Positions 1 through 13,145 of a DNA stretch of 64,000 nucleotides are shown piece after piece. Source of the DNA: Mantis religiosa (taxonomy: Eukaryota > Arthropoda > Insecta > Mantodea > Mantidae); contig CM060953.1 of NCBI GenBank assembly GCA_030765055.1, positions 193,604,933-193,668,932 of the forward strand, written 5' to 3'. The notes under the pieces are model-generated. The model had not been told where the DNA came from, did no database searches, and saw only the letters and a list, made by a program, of their open reading frames with translations. The position numbers were made by a program, and so were the translations under genes. Every line of letters starts with the position of its first letter. Position 1 is the first letter of the stretch.

Positions 1-91
1 TCACTATTATCATTTCTTCTCTTATAAATAAAGGTCTAGAGGATGGATCAAGGGAACCCTCAAAAATATTCTTATAGTCTTTCTTAGTATA

Positions 92-1368
92 AGGGGCATT
101 CAAAAAGAAATGAACCGGAGTCTGGTATGCGCAAACCGGTGACAGGATGGTAATACCGTGGCGTGTGTAACAAAGTGTTGTTCCGACCAGAGCATGGAAG
201 TTCACAGCCCGTCGCTAGAGGGCATGCATGCACGTCACGTGACTATACAAAGCTAGCATCAGCATGCATCAATCGTCCAATGCTGCCAGTCGCATTGCAA
301 ACAGTGAAATGAAGGTGCCAAAAGACAAGCAAAGAGGTGTTGTTCATTTTCTGACAGCAGAAGGAGTATGAGGAACGGACATCGACAAATGTCACAAGTG
401 TATGGTGAACACTGCATGTCCCTTACAAGGGTCAAGGCATGGCTTAAGCGCTTCAGAGGAGGACATGTGTCATTAGCCAATGATGCATGGTCTGGAGCAC
501 CACACTGCATTACTGATGATGGTTGATGCATTCATTACCCAAGACCACTGAGTGACAGTGAAAGCCACAGAGGTTGGATTGAGTGTCGGAAGTGTTCACG
601 ACTGCTCTTGCACCACATGTGTGCCCAATGGGTGCCTCCCCCACAGTCTTCAACCACATCAGGAAGCATGTCGAATGGCCCACTGTCTTGGTCATCAGCA
701 GCGCTGTGCTAGGGGAGGGAATGAGTTCTTGGCATGAGTGGTGGCTGGAGATGAGTCTTGGGGTCATAACTTTGAACCAGAATTAAAACTACAAAGTCTA
801 CATGGATCCACCCAGGATGAACAACACCAAGGTCATCCATACAAGTACAGGAAAGGTTATGCTGATGTTCTTTGACCAAGATGGACCCCTACTGATACAC
901 TTCCTGCAGCACGGGACAACAATGAATGCCCAGCGTTACTCGCAATCCTTGACAAATCTTCGCCAAATGATCAAATCAAAACGACCAGGCAATCTCACCC
1001 GTGGGGTCATTCTGCTACATGACAATGCAAAGACTCTTGCGGCCAACACAATCACGGCCTCCTGCAGATATTCAAATGGGAGGTTCTCGGCCAACATCCA
1101 TACAGTCCAGCCCTCTCCCCCTGTGACTACGCCATTTTTGGTCCCCTTAAAAAGGCTCTGAAGAGCAAACGATTCACCTCGGACGACGATGTCCATCTGT
1201 ACGTGCGGAACTGGTTCACATCACAGCCCCAGGACTTTTATGAGACAGCCATTCACCGCCTTATGTCACAGTGGGTCAAGTGTCTCAACAGTCAGGGCCA
1301 ATACTTCTAACGTACAGTCACTGGTTTCGGTAATTATGTATCCGGCTCGTTTCTTTTTGAACACACCT
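92..1368 (+). mobile_element. Decayed mariner transposon with terminal inverted repeats
   Basis: The ends are inverted repeats of about 30 bp: the left starts AAGGGGCATTCAAAAAGAAA and the reversed right end is AAGGTGTGTTCAAAAAGAAA. A TA dinucleotide lies on each side (90-91 and 1369-1370), the target duplication used by Tc1/mariner elements. The 1.28-kb length is normal for mariner. The transposase inside is broken, so this copy is dead. Confidence 0.85.
309..1310 (+). pseudogene. Mariner transposase pseudogene
   Basis: Pieces of a mariner transposase can be read in changing frames. An N-terminal helix-turn-helix part begins near MKVPKDKQRGVVHFL and is broken by several stops between about 389 and 550. 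The catalytic part at 802-1161 includes FFDQDGPLLIHFLQHGTTM and the second-aspartate motif LLHDNA. After a frame change the C-terminal end reads to NSQGQYF and a stop at 1310. Functional mariner transposases are about 340 residues with a D,D34D triad. Here the first aspartate region is scrambled and at least two frameshifts are needed. It lies downstream of the last kinesin exon visible on the other strand. Confidence 0.8.
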
Positions 1369-1669
1369 TATATAAAAAAAATTTCATTTTAAATTAAATT
1401 TGGATCCCTAGCATCTAATATTTCAAAATGCCTGCAAAACTGCAGAAACAGCCTAACAGCATACTCCAAATGGGAAGCAAACCCAAGTCTCTGGCAAGAG
1501 CAGCTGTTAGTTTCACTACTTTCATAGTGGTGAAGAAATGGGTGGTTTCTAAATCAGTTAAACAGTTTAGTAAACTGCTTGCTGAGAAATGAGGTTTTTC
1601 AAAAGTCTGGATTGAATGTTTTGTGATATAATTGCAGATATTTTTGTCCTTTAGTAAACAATTAAACTA

Positions 1670-2322
1670 TAGTTCGGCCGCTCTATCTCCGGCTCTGACA
1701 TTTCTCGGGAGGGGGAAGCGGGTTGTTGCCAGTTCTTTAGCGGAAATTTCAAGCAGAGCAACATGCGCATTTGAAATATTTCACATATTTGCATATTTCA
1801 CGAACCAGTAGCCATATTATTATAATACCGATAATAATAGGACTTACGACCACTAAAAATCGGAATTCACGCACGAAAAATATACCAAAGAAAGTTTACC
1901 AGCCCAAGTAGCTAAAAGGCCACGTGGCTCAAACAAATTTAACCTGGCAACATGGTGTTGGGTTCGGAAGCCACGCCTACCAGCGACAATGCTGATTGGC
2001 GCTAGCAGACAGTTTTAACCTCCTGACCAGAGCACCGGATGTAGAGACTCCCAGTACCACCAACAGATGCAGTTAGTGTGCGTGAAAGGTTTGAACGAAA
2101 TATTCTAATAGAGTTTTGTTGTAATGAATATCTTGCATGATAATGAAATTGCAAGTTGGATTTTATTGTTTTAAAGCTAATATGGTCCTATATTTTCATG
2201 TTAAAGATAATTTTGACGATATGTTTTCAATTGCTCATTACTGTATGTTGGTACTATGAACCTTCCCCCTCCACCTCATACAGTCGCAAAACGTCAGAGC
2301 CGGAGATACGACGGCCGGACAG
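1670..2322. mobile_element. 653-bp MITE, copy 1 (TA target site)
   Basis: Inverted repeats of about 30 bp share the core TATCTCCGGCTCTGAC. TA flanks the unit at 1668-1669 and 2323-2324. There is no reading frame of note. A second copy of the same length is at 26717-27369. The TA target and a TIR beginning CWGTCYGG suggest a non-autonomous Tc1/mariner/pogo-type element, which is inference. It lies 58 bp downstream of the kinesin exon ending at 2381 (gene orientation). Confidence 0.85.
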
Positions 2323-2380
2323 TAAGTAAGAATGTCAATGTTTCACATAGTTTTTTTGCCAAAAGTCCAAGACTACTTAC

Positions 2381-2543
2381 CTTTCTATTTGGACTGAGAT
2401 TGGCTGGAGGAATTTGAAGGGTTACACTGAAAGTTGTTTGTCGACTCATTTCTTCTGCTAGAAAATTAGCTTCTTGGACTAAGGAATTGGCTCGCAAAAT
2501 GTCTGCTTTTAACTGCCCTAAACTTCTTTTGAACATTTCATCT
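2381..2543 (-). CDS. KIF13-like exon: stalk, most downstream exon in the window
   Basis: Encodes RDEMFKRSLGQLKADILRAN and then LVQEANFLAEEMSRQTTFSV, ending PANLSPNRK at a GTAAGT donor, so the gene continues left of the window. The EANFLAEEM motif matches the KIF13 stalk. Phase agrees with the preceding exon. Confidence 0.9.
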
Positions 2544-5500
2544 CTGCAAATACACAAATGCAACATTTATTAAAAACCTTTTGTGCTCAAATTAAATGAT
2601 AACACAGTATAAGGTGTTAAATAAACTACACAATCATCTTCCAAATAATGTTAAAGAATTTAATCCTAAAAAATTTAAGACAGCTTTGGACAACACTCTC
2701 CTAGAATGTGAATACCAATAAAACCTTGTTAACCCAGACCTCTGGGACGTCTGGACATCCTGATAATCTGCACCCGTTTTGAAGAAAAATGTTGTTTAGC
2801 GTAGAAAATGAAGGTTTGTTTTACATACTATAAATTGCTATTTTCAGTAGGTACATTACTCGAGTTCTCTTACCAAAAGATGAATTCATTACACTCACCC
2901 TACCTACTTGGGACCATGTTGGAAGATAAACTTTGATAAAATCATGGAAAAAGTTGTGGCCTGGTATCTGTGTGTGACTTGCCAGAAAACAAGTAGTACA
3001 GTGTGTAGATAAAAGCTTGCCAAAACAGTGGGGAAAGGAGACGGATTTCTTGAGTGTTCATCTTTGTTCTAGCCACATCTCGATTGTTTGAGAATATTCC
3101 GGAATGTGAGTAATCTATAAAAAAAAGGGAGCCCGCCCGCCACAGTGAGTCAGTCAGTAACTGGACGCGTGTGCATGAACAGCTGTGTTTGTGGTCAATG
3201 ACCTTGCAAGTTGTATTGTGTATGTGACATAATTCTGGACTGTAAAGGTTGTTAAAAGTATGTTTCTACAGAAATAAAGAGCAATTTTTGGTTTGTAACC
3301 TGGACTTTTAATTTCACGAAGCCACAAAGTCACAATATTGATGGTTAGGTAGAGTCATACTGAAAAATTCAATGCCATGGCAGGGATTTGAACCTCGCAT
3401 TTCCTGGTTTCTGTCAAGTCACTCTTACCCATTGAGCTACCATCACCAACATGCCATCATGATATTAAATTCTCCAATTGACTCGTATATTTTCCTGGTA
3501 AACCACTAGGTTCAAATTCCAGCCATGGCATTGAATTTTTCACTTTGACTCTATCCAAAACCTTAGCTTATATACGGCTAGTGTGAAGAAATGATTAATT
3601 TCCATCAATTAACTAAAATAATAAGAGTTAAATGATGAAGCCTGGGACTCAAGTACTTACAAGAGTAAGTCAACACAAACAGTATATCTTGAATAAGAGA
3701 GCCCCTAGTGGTTTACTGGGAAAATATGCGAGTCAATTGGAGAATTTAATGTCATGACAGCATGTTGGTGATGGTAGCTAAATGGGTAAGAGCGAGTGGA
3801 CAGAAACCAGGAGATGCGTGGTTCAAATCCTGGCTATGGCACTGAATGTTTCAGTTTAACTCTAACTATCCAAAACCTTAGCCTATATATGGCTAGTGTG
3901 AAGAAATGATTAATTTCCATCAATTAACTTAAATACTGATAGCTGTCCCGATTGATGAAGAAGACACTGACAATGACGAAGGTTATAAACCGGTTACAGA
4001 GGAAGGCATTACTGCATCATACAGTGTTACTGAAAATGAAAATAAAGAGTATTCAGATACAGACAGTGTTGACGAACCAGTGTGGTTATGATCCACGGAC
4101 AAACAGTAACAAACAGAGAAATTGATACTTTATTTCAAAAGTCAAGCCGAAACACTGTCAAGTAGTTATTAATTTATAGATGAGTTGTATTTATTACACA
4201 TCTGCTTCACTTACGTACCTATTTTGAGGACATGTTTCGCAAATCATCGTTTGCATCTTCGGCTCTTATGCGACTAAAGCTTGATCCAGTGGTGTGGGTA
4301 ATTCCTGGAGTTGCTGCTATCATGAAGATAGCATCGAATTACTAAAATATGTACAAAAACATAGTAAACTCGTCATATGGGAGAGAATATACATAGAAAA
4401 ACATAAAAACCAACTAATGAACTTTGAAATCCCGCCAGAAGAGAATCCCACATTTAAGTGCATCACTAAATCAACAGATGGCAGCAGCAACTCCAGAATT
4501 ACCCACACCACTGGATCAAGCTTTAGTCGCATGAGAGCTGAAGATGCAAACGATGATTTGCAAAACATGTCCTCAAAATAGTTACATAAGTGAAGCAGAT
4601 GTATAATAAATACGACTCATCTATAAATTAATAATTATTTCGCTTCACTGTGGTGTTCCAATACAGTTAAATCTTGATATACTGTCAAATAAATTTATGT
4701 TCAGGCAGATGCAAGATCATGCTGCTTGTAAGCGATACACTCAAATGAGACATAGCTCACTGCCTCTTTTACTACCGACTAGTTTGTAGTACAGTACAAA
4801 TACATAGGCTATTACAGTACGCACAGTGTATGTGTTTTTAGGTGGAAGTGTGCCTATCGATGATGTTGTTGTTTTTATTGTTTTTCTGTCATTCTCTGGA
4901 TAACCCAGATTTTTGTTAACTCAGATCGGCCCTGGTCCCAGTTGATCTGGGTAATTGAGGTTCTACTGTAATTGCCAACTTCCTGAAATTGAAACCCATA
5001 AAACTTCCTCCCATTCAGCAAAGCATAACAATTTTATGAGATGAAATTTAGGATGATCAAAATGTTTAGTGTAGCAAATGTATAAAAAGACATTTAATAA
5101 AAATAGAAATTTAGCTTTATGAGAATCCTTGGAGGCTGGCAGTACTGTTTCTTTCTGTCACACATGCTGAAATTTTTCCTTAGGTTTAGGATTACTACGG
5201 AGGGAATTCGGCACCGAAACCTGTAATTTTGTACCTAAGCTCCAAGTGAGGCATTCCCGGGAGGAAGGATGAGGTGAGAGGAGACAGAGGGCAACTGACC
5301 CAAAGTGTCGAAACACCTGCCGACACTTCTACCCTGAAAGAGACCACCAGTAGGGAGATGATATGAAATGATAATGAAGATGAAATGGAGAGAAAGGAAT
5401 TTCGAGGGATGTAATTAACCTACCAAGCTTTCTTCTGAAAACTCGGGAAACCCCCCGAAAACACCCATGGGTCAGGTAGGTCAGCCACGGGAATCGAACC

Positions 5501-8500
5501 CAGGCCTCCTGAATGCAGGGCACAGACCACCTGAGCCATCCTGCTCTGTCTGAAATTCTTCCTTAAAGCATTATCAAAATGTAGCAAAGAACTTCATTTC
5601 CTGGGCTATATAAAAATTTCTAATTTATATTGTGACTTTGTTGGTTCATGAAATTAAAAGTCCAGGTTACAAACACTAAAAGTTGCTCTTTATTTCCGTA
5701 GAAACACACTCTGGTCAATTCTTACAGTGGCAGAATTACATCACATACACAATACAACTTGCAAGGTCATCGACCACAAAGTTTACACAGCTGTTCACGC
5801 ACATGAGTCCAATTAACAACTGTCTCCCAGTGGCAGGCGGCCACTCCTTTTATAGCTTACTCACTATTCTGGAAATTCGTGGAATGTTCTCAAACAATCA
5901 GGACAGCATAAGAAGAAAGACAAACTCTCCTGAAATCCATCTCCTTCCCCCACCATTTCGGTGAGCTTTTATCTCCGCACGTAATGTCCATCCCTTTGAG
6001 CTCGTCGACCTTGCCGCCTTGCCGCAACAGTGATTTCGTGACAATATCTTATTCTTTATGTCATGAATTATAACCAAAATGTATCACAAATAGTAAAATT
6101 TATACCCTGCAGCAATAAAACATTAATAATTTAGCAAAGTTTAACTTTATATTACGTACTACAATGTTTGCATCCTTTACTGCTGGTTATCAGTAGCAAT
6201 TCAATAAAATTTTAAATGCACAAAACAAAAAATTAAGTTTTGCACTTTGTTGTAGTTCAACAAAGAGTAGATAAACAAATTCTGGGCATCGCACATTTAC
6301 AATTAGTGCAGTAATTTGGGCTAAATTACCAAGTAGTCCTATATTATCATAAAAACAAAAATTTATAATGTAGGGCACAAGAAATGAATGTTTTCTCATG
6401 TCCGCAATTAAACCCAGCACACTTTTAACTACACACAATGGGATAGTTATTTCCAGAGCTTTAAATATTAAATCTATAAAATAAAATACAACAGAAAATG
6501 CAAACACTGGCAGAACTAAACAAATGATAATATTTTACTTTCTTACCTTTCCTGAGCCCATTTTTCAACTCTCATTTGAGTTGTAGGAGTACATGGCGTT
6601 ATTTTCCCTAACCGAAATGGGTCAAATGGCACATAGGGTGAATATGGTGTGGACGGGGATAAAATATTACGTAACTGCTGAAACTGCCGCTCATATTCTT
6701 GCCTCTGCTTTTCCAAAGCAACTGTAATAAAAAATATTTCAATTTAGTATTGTAGCACTAATAATGATTATTTTCTTTCATTCTTATTTTAAGGAACTTA
6801 ATTAGGTTTAATGATAGTTCATTTTTCGTTTATACAAGCAGATTTGAATATAAAATTATTAACTTTGATATTTCAACAGCTATAATTATTTGTTTTCGTG
6901 TCTTAAAATTCCAATACTGTTAAATTTAAAAAATCAGAAAATGATATCAAAATTTAACTGTATTGGAACACCACAGTGAAGTGAAACAATTATTAAATTA
7001 TAGATGAGTCGTATTTATTACACATCAGCTTCACTTACGTACCTATATTGAGGACATGTTTCGCAAACTATCGTTCGCATCATTGGCTCTAATGTGACTA
7101 AAGCTTGATCCAGTGGTGTGGGTAATTCTCTAGTTCTCTCGTTGAGAACTACCCACACCACTGGATCAAGCTTTAGTTGCATTAGAGCTGACATTGCAAA
7201 CGATAGTTCGCAAAACATGTCCTCAATATAGGTACGTAAGTGAAGCTGATGTGTAATAAATACGACTCATCTATAATTTAATAATCAGAAAATGAGTTTG
7301 TTTACTAAGAGAAAGAGTTAAAGATCTATGACTATTAGCTCCAAGCAGATTTATTATTTATATTTATCATAACCTGAAGCACTTTTAATGGAAAACCTGA
7401 CTTTCTTTATAAGACCTCTTGAAAGATTTTGATTATCCCAATATTCAAGACTTAGATTTACTTGGCTTACATATTTATAAGCACTTGAAATATTAGTATA
7501 TAGGTATATTAATGAAGAAAAAAACAAATGCATTCACACACGTTCTTCAAACTCCTAAACTTCAATTCTGAGTAAGAGGAGCATGTAATATGCTTTAAAA
7601 AATATTAAAAACACAGTTAGGCTTTTATAAAGTAAAAGAATTTTGATTCTGTTCTGGTCAGAAAATAAATTTAAAGCTATGATTAGTTGATGACCAACGA
7701 CCCAACTTGTTTTCATCGTTCAATACTGTATCTGAAGGTATGAAAAAAGACATCAAACTTTTTCTAAAGCTGAATCAAAAGAAAAGAAATACTTTTGCGG
7801 ACATACGTTTTCTAAAAAAATGTTTGAAATTCAATATAACACCCATTTTCGTCAGAAAAATTGTTAAACACAAGAATAATAGCAAACAACAAAAAGCAGC
7901 AGAAAAACGTGTAATAAAAATGGAAATAAACCACCACTACAATTCGTTACATTCCACAGAATTAAAAATATACGAACTACACTTAAAAATTTTGAAATGT
8001 ATGAGCCCGGCCATGTGGTCTAACTTAGAAAATAATATGCTGTCAATTCTTAATTTGAAAATGCGTAAGAAAACAGCCATTTTGAAACAAAAATTCATGA
8101 ATCTTCAAAAGAAGCAAGAACCAAATCCACATAAAAAGCAAGATTTATTACTCTCATGTCAAAAACCTAGCAATGTAACGAATCTATCCACATGCAACTT
8201 CACGGAGAAAGAAATAGATTTTCTAAACAAAGGCCTAAAAACATGTGTAGATTACACAAAAAACATTGAAAACTATATCGCGGACATTGAAATAGCGATA
8301 TATAATTTGCCCGATAACAAAAAATCTACGATCAAAACACAGTGCTTAGAAACTCTAGATCATATTCAAAATGCAAATTCAAAAAGATATTCATATAAAA
8401 AATTAATCAAAAATTTAAATGAAAAACCGGTAGTCTACACAAAAGCAGACAAGGGTAACAAAATAGTAATATTGGACGAAGAAGACTATCGCAAAAAAAT

Positions 8501-11500
8501 GGACAACCTTTTAAACGGAAAAGAATTTATTAAATTTTAGATGAGTCGTATTTTTTACACATCTGCTTCACTTTCGTACCTATTTTGAGGACATGTTTCG
8601 CAAATCTTCGTTTGCATCTACGGCTCTTGTGCGACTGACGCTAGATCCAGCGGTGTGGGTAATTCTGGGGTTGTTGCTGCCATCTGTTGATTTAGTGATG
8701 AACTGAAATGTGGGATTCTCTTCTAGCGGGATTTCAAAGTTCATTAGTTGGTTTTTATGTTTTTCTATGTATATCCTCTCCCATATGACGAGTTCACTAT
8801 GTTTTTGTACGTATTTTAGTAATTCTGTGCTATCTTCAATTTCATGATTTTCAGACCAGAAATGAGCTGCTATTGCGGACTTATCAATATTTTTGTATCT
8901 TAAGTGCCTGAAGTGTTCTTTCTTTCTAGTGCCTATGTTTCTTTTTGTCCTCCCTATGTAAATTTTTTCACAGTCTTTACACTTAATTTTGTAAATGCCT
9001 GACTTTTCCTCTGGTTTTATCTTATCAGTATTATTACTGTGAAGTAGGTTTTTAATGTTGTAATTGTTTTTTGGTGCCAATGTTATATTGTATTCCTTGA
9101 ATATTTTTTGGAACTTTTTTGTGGCCCAGGGGTGGTAAGTAAATTTAGCAAATCTAGTTTCTTGTTTTATTGGTGTGAGAGCTGTGATCTGTTTTAATTT
9201 CTTTTGAAGTTTGAATAATTTTAGTTTTTTATCTACAAGGTTTTTTCCATATCCATTTTTAATTGCAGTTTTTAAGATTTGATGGTATTCGTTTTGATAT
9301 TCTTGCTGGCTGAGAGGTAGATTTACTAATCTGTGTGTCAGACTGTTGATGGTTGCATGTTTGTGTGGAATTGGGTTGAAACTATTTGCTTTGATGTAAT
9401 TATCTGTGTGTGTTGCTTTTCTATGAATGCCAAATTCTAGTTTTTCATTGCCTTTTTTGATTTTAAGGTCTAAAAAAGGTAGAGTACAGTCCTCTTCAGT
9501 TTCTACTGTGAATTGTATGCTGGGTTCTTGCAGGTTGAGTAGTTTCAAAGCATCATCTATTAGTTTGTAGGGCACTATTGCAAAGATGTCGTCTACGTAT
9601 CTGTACCATGTTTTAAACATATGAGGGAAGGCTTTAGTAATATGTGTTTCGAAAAAGCTCATGTATAGATTGGCCAAAAATGGTGATAGCGGGCTTCCCA
9701 TAGCTAGTCCTGAAATTTGTTTGTAATATTTTCCATCGAAGACAAAATAATTTTGATGTATACATAATTCAGTCATTGCCACATATTCTTCTATTGCATT
9801 GGCATCCAGGTTTATAGAATTTAGCCATTTTTTCAGTTGAATCAAAAGTTTGTCTAATGGAATGCTAGGGAAGAGGGAGCGGACATCAAAGGATACTAAA
9901 GTGTCATGAGGTTTTAGTTTAAGATTTTGAATTTTTTCTACCAGGTCTAAAGAGTTTTTTATACTCAGAGTATGGAATTGTGGAAAGGACTGAAATTTTT
10001 TGGTTAGCCATTTTGCCAGAAGGTAAGTAGGAGTGTTTATATTATTTACAATGGGTCTTATTTGTTAAACTAGAAAACAATCCATTAAAGAAAGCATGCA
10101 AATCTGTGGAATTAGCAATTAAAAACAGTAAAATCATGACTAAAAGAGATAAATTGAACAATAAAATAGACAGTCCAAAAACACCATACATATATGGTTT
10201 ACCCAAAATACATAAACCTGAAATTACCCTCAGACCAATAATTAATAACATTGATGCACCCACTTACCAACTATCAAAATGGCTGGTTCAAATCTTCAGA
10301 TCCTTCACAAAATTTGAAAATTTAAGTATCAAAAACTCGTTTGAATTGTTAAATCTCCTGAAGGACACAAAGATCAACTCTACAGATGCTTTAGTTTCCT
10401 TTGATGTCATTTCTTTATATCCAAGTATATCTACCAATGAGCTTATTCCACTTCTTAAAAAATGGCTGGAATCAATACAAATAACACCTGAAGAAATAGA
10501 AGAACTTTCACAACTTACAGAAATTTGTATCAATTAAAATTTTTTCAGCTTTAATGGACAGATCTATAAACAAAAAACGGGCCTAGCTATGGGCAACCCA
10601 TTGTCTCCCTTCTTGGCAGATTTATTCATGAGTGCTTTTGAAACACATATCACAAAAGCTTTTCCAAATTATTTCAAAGTGTGGTATCGCTATGTTGACG
10701 ACATTTTTGCAATAGTACCTAAAAAGCTCATACAAGATGGTCTTAAACTTTTGAATATACAAAATCCAGCTATAAAATTTACATTGGAAACAGAAGAGGA
10801 TGGTGTGCTCCTCTTTTTGGACATCAAGATCAAAAAAATGAACAACAAACTCACTTTTGGTATTTACAGGAAACCGACACACACAGATAATTACATTAAG
10901 AACAACAGTTTCAACCCAAAACAACACCAACATGCCATTTTCAACAATTTAATCTTTCGGATGATCAACTTTCCACTAAACAGAGACGATTATCAAGAAG
11001 AATACCTACACATAAAAAAAGTAGCTATATCCAACGGTTTCAACCCAAATTTAGTAGACAAAACAGTTAACAGACTCAACAAAGCTAAGAAAATAAAAGA
11101 AACCACCACCCTAGAACCTACAGGAGAAAAAGAGAAAAAACTTTTTAAAAAATTCACCTTCCACCCATCAGCCTATAACAAATTCCAAAAAATCTTCTCA
11201 AAACACAACATAACTCTTGCACCTCAAAATAGGTTTAATATCAGAAATTTGTTAAAAGGCCCTCCCAAAAATTCAATCACTACCAAAGAAAAACCAGGAA
11301 TCTATGAGATCAAATGTGAAACTTGCCCTAAAATTTATATAGGAAAACAAAAAGAAATATTAACATCAGAACTAAAGAACATATGAGAAACATTAAAAAT
11401 GGTGAAACAGAAAAATCAGCAGTGGCTTTTCATTTTTTGAATACTAGACATGACATCAATTTGGAAACATCTCTAATAAAATACGTTAATCACCCCATAG

Positions 11501-13089
11501 ACCTTTCCGTATGGGAAAAAATCTTCATTAACAAAAATCGTCATAGAGTCATGAATTTTGAAACTCCACCACCGGACATCTTTGACAAGTACATCACGCC
11601 ATCTATTGACAATACGGAGAAAGAAGAAACCACTACAACTTGCACTAATCGAGTATCAGCTGAGGATAGGAGCAAGAGCTCTTGAAACATGTCCTGTGAA
11701 TAAACAGTGTGAGTGAAGCAATGTGTCAATATATTCTCGATTCACTTTTGTACTATGATTAGTTTGTTTTGTTGTTTTTTTAAATAGCAAATTATTAACA
11801 ACAAACATAGAACCAAATCCTTTTTTTTTTAATCCCTCCCAGAATAACATGTTATATTTGCCCTTTATATGTGGATTACCTCAATTTATGCCCATACTGG
11901 CCCAAAATAAGCCACACTTTTGGTACAAATTTCAATAGTTAGAAGTCGGGTTGCTACTATGTTAGGTTCCTTGACATTTTACATACTAATACAGTTAAAA
12001 TATATGCTCACTTGCAACAATATAACTAGCATGGTACCAAAACTGGTTGAATTTTGTTATGATACAATGCAAACCTTAATAATTATGTATATCAATTGCT
12101 ATTTAAAGCAATTTAGTAATAGTAATGTCCAAATATACAAGTACTACGTACATTATTCTGGTTCCTTCTATTAAATGCAGTTGAGGGCAGTGAATATGAG
12201 GAAAATGAAAAAAACACTGAGAATGATAGCAAATGTTATATTGTTATGTTGACATTTTTGCAATAGTACCGTCGCAAACCTGATCGTGATAGTGTGGCTT
12301 GTACACACAAAGGAACTGATAGGCTGCATGGAGATAAAGAGTATGCCGGAACAAATAAAGAGAGCGCGAAATAAAAGACTTGCTGGCACAGATTAAATTT
12401 CACATCTAGAACGTTTGAGTTTTGTCTGATGACAGAACATTCAATTTCTTCAAAGTATAAACTTGAAAGAAGCGTAGGGACAGTGAAGCACAAATTAGCA
12501 CAAAAGTGAATCAATTCACTTTTGTGCTAATTCAATTTCTTGATTGTTACAGAACAGTCTCGAATTATTAATGAGGTATTTAAGAAAGCGACAACTCACC
12601 AAGAATAAGTCGTAAACAGGAGTAAACAGTTGTAAAGTGTTGTAACGAGAGTTGATGTTGTAAACAGATGTAATCAGAACATTGTTTGTTGTGGTCATCG
12701 ACCTTGGTAGACTGTAATTGTGTATGTGACGTAATGCTGCTACTGAAGGACTGAACCCCCCCAGGGGCCTACTTCGGTAGGTACGGGTTTGGCGCACCCG
12801 GGGTCCCGAGCCAACAGTCTCCCTCGTGTGGGCTCCTCTTTGTGGTTGAGGGAGACGGTCAACAGGCCCACCCACGTGTAGGCCGTGCGTGGAGGTGTTT
12901 AGATTCTTGTCTAGTTTAGAGTTTAGGATTTAGTGAACGAAATTTTTAGTAGGTTTTGATTGATGTTTTTTATGTACGTGTATTTTTAATAGGTTTTGCT
13001 ACACTTGTATAGTTTTTAGAAAGTTTTATATCTGGCTTTTGCCATGACTAGTTTCTTAAAGGGCGCTGATGACCGCCGTAGTTGAGCGC

Positions 13090-13145
<56 letters not shown>

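Larger units (their letters stand above)
4162..4678 (+). mobile_element. Penelope-like (family A) fold-back unit with target duplication
   Basis: The left arm is a minus-strand copy of the element's 3' end (about 4170-4320). It is followed by a plus-strand 3' portion coding for SIELLKYVQKHSKLVIWERI through NMSSK and a stop. Both arms end in the shared terminal sequence containing GATGAGT(C/T)GTATTTATTA. The right side carries an extra CGCTTCACTGTGGTGTTCC tail. ACTGTCAA occurs on both sides (4154-4161 and 4681-4688), and the Tigger sequence resumes after it, supporting a single insertion. Confidence 0.75.
2715..4968 (+). mobile_element. Tigger/pogo DNA transposon, deleted and full of insertions
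   Basis: The left end AAAACCTTGTTAACCCAGA and the reversed right end (CAGTAGAACCTCAATTACCC) are Tigger-type inverted repeats, with TA at 2713-2714 and 4969-4970. A transposase C-terminal remnant lies inside at about 3950-4160. The 4690-4968 stretch matches 60400-60615, a second copy. An LTR fragment (3003-3334), tRNA-like SINE units (3350-3950) and a Penelope fold-back (4162-4678) have landed in it. Confidence 0.75.
6945..7282. mobile_element. Small palindromic Penelope family A fold-back with 13-bp target duplication
   Basis: The whole unit is an inverted repeat around 7138. Each arm holds the PLE 3' end (GATGAGTCGTATTTATTACA ... GGACATGTTTCGCAAA). The left end alone carries the ATTTAACTGTATTGGAACAC extension. 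AATCAGAAAATGA occurs at 6932-6944 and 7283-7295, a perfect 13-bp duplication. No reverse transcriptase remains. Confidence 0.85.

Noticed and set aside
5329..5523. Minus-strand frame of 64 codons
   Set aside because: Lies wholly in a tRNA-derived SINE; the homologous frame in the copy at 52310 is different.
8541..8600. Family A left terminus forming a fold-back with the 7707-8540 ORF
   Set aside because: No target duplication or opposite terminal arm was found on the left side, so I treat the N-terminal ORF and the minus-strand element as separate insertions or a junction.
12516..12875. Minus-strand frame of 119 codons
   Set aside because: It spans a fold-back end, LTR sequence and a retroposon, so it is a chance frame across nested repeats.
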